This document shows, piece after piece, positions 4,960 to 5,569 of a stretch of 5,569 nucleotides of DNA (position 1 is its first letter; each line of letters opens with the position of its first letter). A program made the position numbers and the translations under genes. Under the pieces are notes generated by a model that was not told the origin of the DNA, did not search any database, and worked only from the letters and a program-made list of their open reading frames with translations. The stretch is from JAVKSM01 sp039583705 (GTDB taxonomy: Bacteria; Actinomycetota; Actinomycetes; Mycobacteriales; Pseudonocardiaceae): NCBI GenBank assembly GCA_039583705.1, contig JAVKSM010000151.1, positions 1-5,569 of the forward strand, in the 5' to 3' direction.

Positions 4960-5492
4960 CACAGCGCGCGGGCGAACAAGTGCTCCTCGTGGGCGCGCAG
5001 CGCCACCGTGCGTTGCGCTCCCGGGGCCGGCCCTTCCCGGCCACGTACCACAACCCGGGCCGAGCACCGCTTATCGACGACGACCACGGTGATCCCCCGG
5101 TAGTCCGCCTCACACAGCCGCACCGTCGTCGGCGTCGAGCGGCGCACCACCAGACTCGCCCCATAACCGGCCAGGCACGCCGAGGTGTTCATCGCCTGCC
5201 CCCACCGCCCCGGGGGCACGAACCCGATGATCCGCACCGGCCGCCCCGGCGGCGCCGCGCCCATATCCGCCGGCCAGGACTCCCACAACGCCAGCGTGAA
5301 GCGGTCGCGCTCCGGCCAGTCGGGGCGGGCGGGGTCGACGCGCAGGGCGTGAAAGTAGAGCGCCACGAACAAATCGGTGGCCGACAGCGGCCCGCCCTGG
5401 TGCCCGACGCCCGCGTTCGCGGTCATCTCGACGATGTGCCGGCGCACGGCGCGGGCGCGCTCCCGCAGTTGCTCCAAGTCTGCCGCTTGCAC
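4926..5492 (-). CDS. Chimeric ORF: transketolase N-terminus fused to unknown domain
   Basis: Residues 5 to about 67 are the N-terminus of transketolase: LEQLRERARAVRRHIVEMTA, then GHQGGPLSATDLFVALYFHALRV and DWPERDRF. In true transketolases RDRF is followed by the SKGHA thiamine-diphosphate segment; here it changes at about residue 67 (base 5292) into an unrelated sequence beginning ALWESWPADMG. The second part (68-188) includes RPVRIIGFVPPGRWGQAMNT, STPTTVRLCEADY and GAQRTVALRAHEEHLF; I cannot name it, but it reads as a conserved domain. The fusion is in frame without stops. Transketolase activity is impossible because nearly all cofactor and substrate residues are missing. GTG at 5492 follows AGGGGG four bases upstream, with AAGGAG further up, so it could be translated. 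It is most simply a deletion product joining the head of one gene to the tail of another, and may be a pseudogene. Confidence 0.7.
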   Translation of the reverse strand: MQAADLEQLRERARAVRRHIVEMTANAGVGHQGGPLSATDLFVALYFHALRVDPARPDWPERDRFTLALWESWPADMGAAPPGRPVRIIGFVPPGRWGQAMNTSACLAGYGASLVVRRSTPTTVRLCEADYRGITVVVVDKRCSARVVVRGREGPAPGAQRTVALRAHEEHLFARALCQGLCGEVAPA

Positions 5493-5569
5493 GATGCCCC
5501 CTAACCTCTCCTTAGTCGCGCTGCCGGCGCCCCGCCCGTCGCTAAAGCAGCGGGCTCACAGGACAAAGC
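5493..5569 (-). promoter_or_regulatory. Upstream region and ribosome site of the chimeric ORF
   Basis: On the minus strand the GTG is preceded by AGGGGG ending four bases before it (5502-5497), and by an AAGGAG (5513-5508) that is too far away to serve this start. An imperfect hairpin (5534-5555, GCCCG pairing with CGGGC and a few inner pairs) lies further upstream. No clear -35/-10 boxes are seen before the window ends. Confidence 0.4.

Noticed and set aside
3655..5067. 470-residue minus-strand ORF opposite the TGT-like gene
   Set aside because: Low-complexity Arg/Gly/Pro composition and no motifs; it is an antisense shadow of the strongly biased + strand gene.
4659..5504. 281-residue + strand ORF across the TGT-like gene end and the chimeric ORF
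   Set aside because: Arg/Pro/His-rich shadow translation; both real genes beneath it have recognisable motifs.
5534..5555. Hairpin upstream of the chimeric ORF as terminator or operator
   Set aside because: The stem has a mismatch and a G-T pair after five pairs and no T tract; too weak to call.
1..5569. CRISPR array, tRNA or toxin-antitoxin pair
   Set aside because: No regularly spaced repeats, no cloverleaf-like sequence that I could find by eye, and no small tandem gene pair with recognisable toxin or antitoxin motifs.

Overview
The window looks like an accessory, probably plasmid or integrative-element, segment of a high-GC actinomycete. Four things point this way: very G+C-rich coding at codon position 3 in the genes I trust, frequent GTG/TTG starts, actinomycete-type IS3 and IS5 transposase sequences, and a DUF5710-HNH protein of a type I associate with actinobacterial mobile DNA. 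No genus can be named from sequence alone. There are no rRNA, tRNA or CRISPR features that I can see.

Left part (1-1970): a Pro/Ala-rich open frame enters from the left edge. A putative G-quadruplex follows, and then a gene for a DUF5710 + HNH-nuclease-like protein on the + strand. That gene is shifted out of frame near 720. Its displaced C-terminus runs in frame into the remains of an IS5-type DDE transposase (about 790-1315, +), which carries a further frameshift and a TGG-to-TGA stop. This remnant abuts a truncated IS3-family OrfB (about 1915-1324, -), itself broken by a stop and a frameshift and cut off exactly after its HSDRGTQ motif. The block reads as nested insertion followed by deletion and decay; no transposase here can be functional.

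Middle part (1970-3480): base composition drops (one 60-base line in the middle is about 52% G+C by hand count, against about 70% in two lines of the right-hand gene). It holds a small uncertain + strand ORF (2052-2237) and a convergent gene (3155-2280, -). The latter encodes an unrecognised 291-residue protein with an N-terminal Cys/His cluster, a Pro/Arg-rich linker and a C-terminal globular region. About 320 bases upstream of it carry no convincing gene.

Right part (3480-5569): a short possible ORF (3566-3733) contains a perfect 15-bp inverted repeat. It precedes a well-supported 389-residue gene (3790-4959, +) that I read as a TIM-barrel protein related to tRNA-guanine transglycosylases, based on its CxCxxC...H cluster and a TDSG motif. 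Converging on it, with a 34-bp overlap, is a 188-residue ORF (5492-4926, -). Its first about 67 residues are the N-terminus of transketolase, and the rest is an unrelated domain I cannot name.

I see no obvious multi-gene system with a shared function. The most interesting candidates for new biology are the 291-residue Cys/His-linker protein and the TGT-like protein; the rest of the window documents repeated deletion and fusion.
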